A DNA stretch of 64,000 nt from Streptomyces sp. NBC_00249 (GTDB taxonomy: Bacteria > Actinomycetota > Actinomycetes > Streptomycetales > Streptomycetaceae), in the NCBI RefSeq assembly GCF_026342355.1, contig NZ_JAPEMV010000005.1:186001-250000 (forward strand), read 5' to 3'. The position numbers and the translations under genes are program-made. The notes beneath the pieces are model-generated. The model ran no database searches, had not been told where the DNA came from, and saw only the letters and a list, made by a program, of their open reading frames with translations. This document shows, piece by piece, positions 63,871 to 64,000 of this stretch (positions are counted from its first letter, which is position 1; each line of letters begins with the position of its first letter).

Positions 63871-64000
63871 TGCGCTTCCAGCCGACCGAGGAACAGTCGG
63901 ACTTCGCCCGTACCCTGCGCTCCCTGCTCGGCGCCGCCGACGTCCCGGCGACGGTACGGGCCTGGGCGGACGGCGACCACGCGCCCGGGCTGGCCCTGTG
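63870..64000 (+). CDS. Acyl-CoA dehydrogenase FadE32-type, cut by window edge
   Basis: Only the first 43 codons are visible (MRFQPTEEQSDFARTLRSLL at the N-terminus). The EEQSDFARTLR pattern is the usual first helix of acyl-CoA dehydrogenases. ATG overlaps the fadE31 stop. By synteny with Rv3563 this would be fadE32, but too little sequence is present to prove it. Confidence 0.7.
   Translation, partial: MRFQPTEEQSDFARTLRSLLGAADVPATVRAWADGDHAPGLAL

Overview
The window is high-GC actinobacterial chromosome, most likely Streptomyces. GTG starts, four-base ATGA/GTGA overlaps, actinobacterial polA and ANTAR-regulator neighbours, and interspersed Streptomyces-type hairpin repeats all point that way. 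Gene functions below come from reading motifs and from remembered family features. No database search was possible.

Left part (1-18.8 kb), core chromosome: polA (minus strand, its last ~50 codons outside the window) diverges from an FdhF/YdeP-type molybdopterin oxidoreductase. A PaaI-type thioesterase, a lipoprotein and a membrane-anchored protein follow. Next comes a complete branched-chain amino-acid ABC importer (livKHMGF), facing an ANTAR response regulator across a strong terminator. Then come tRNA-Leu(CAA), a helix-turn-helix/LAGLIDADG protein, a MarR regulator, an EF-hand protein, a TetR/alpha-beta-hydrolase pair sharing a 48-bp palindrome, pyruvate kinase and a SIMPL-domain protein.

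Middle part (18.8-35.7 kb), mixed: a Tat-exported 5'-nucleotidase, a DesA/DesB-like siderophore gene pair without desC/desD, and about 1.3 kb of very G-rich repeats. These are followed by aminopeptidase N, chorismate mutase, a small membrane protein with a winged-helix regulator, a NarL-type two-component system, a trypsin-like protease, an MDR dehydrogenase, an SMP-30 lactonase and a HAD phosphatase.

Right part (35.8-64 kb), a steroid-ring catabolic island. Block 1 (35.8-47.3 kb) encodes degradation of rings A and B. KstD and KshAB open ring B, HsaAB and HsaC hydroxylate and cleave ring A, HsaD releases HIP (the C/D-ring propanoate) plus a hydroxydienoate, and HsaE-F-G convert the dienoate to pyruvate and propionyl-CoA. 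It forms two operons, hsaA-D-C-B-kstD and hsaE-G-F-kshA-(small Cys-rich ORF)-kshB, plus a divergent IclR regulator. An almost identical 17-bp palindrome lies about 75 bp upstream of each operon. Block 2 (49.5-54.7 and 58.0-64.0 kb) encodes HIP (rings C/D) degradation: two SDRs, EchA20, IpdA, IpdB, IpdC, FadA6, KstR2, IpdF, FadE30, an extra crotonase, FadE31 and the start of FadE32. Gene order closely follows M. tuberculosis Rv3548c-Rv3563. Two copies of a KstR2-like operator sit in the two divergent promoters. FadD3 (HIP-CoA synthetase) is not in the window. Two tandem secreted DUF4360 proteins and a VOC protein lie between the blocks, and a secreted tyrosine phosphatase, a DEAD-box helicase and a cold-shock protein interrupt block 2.
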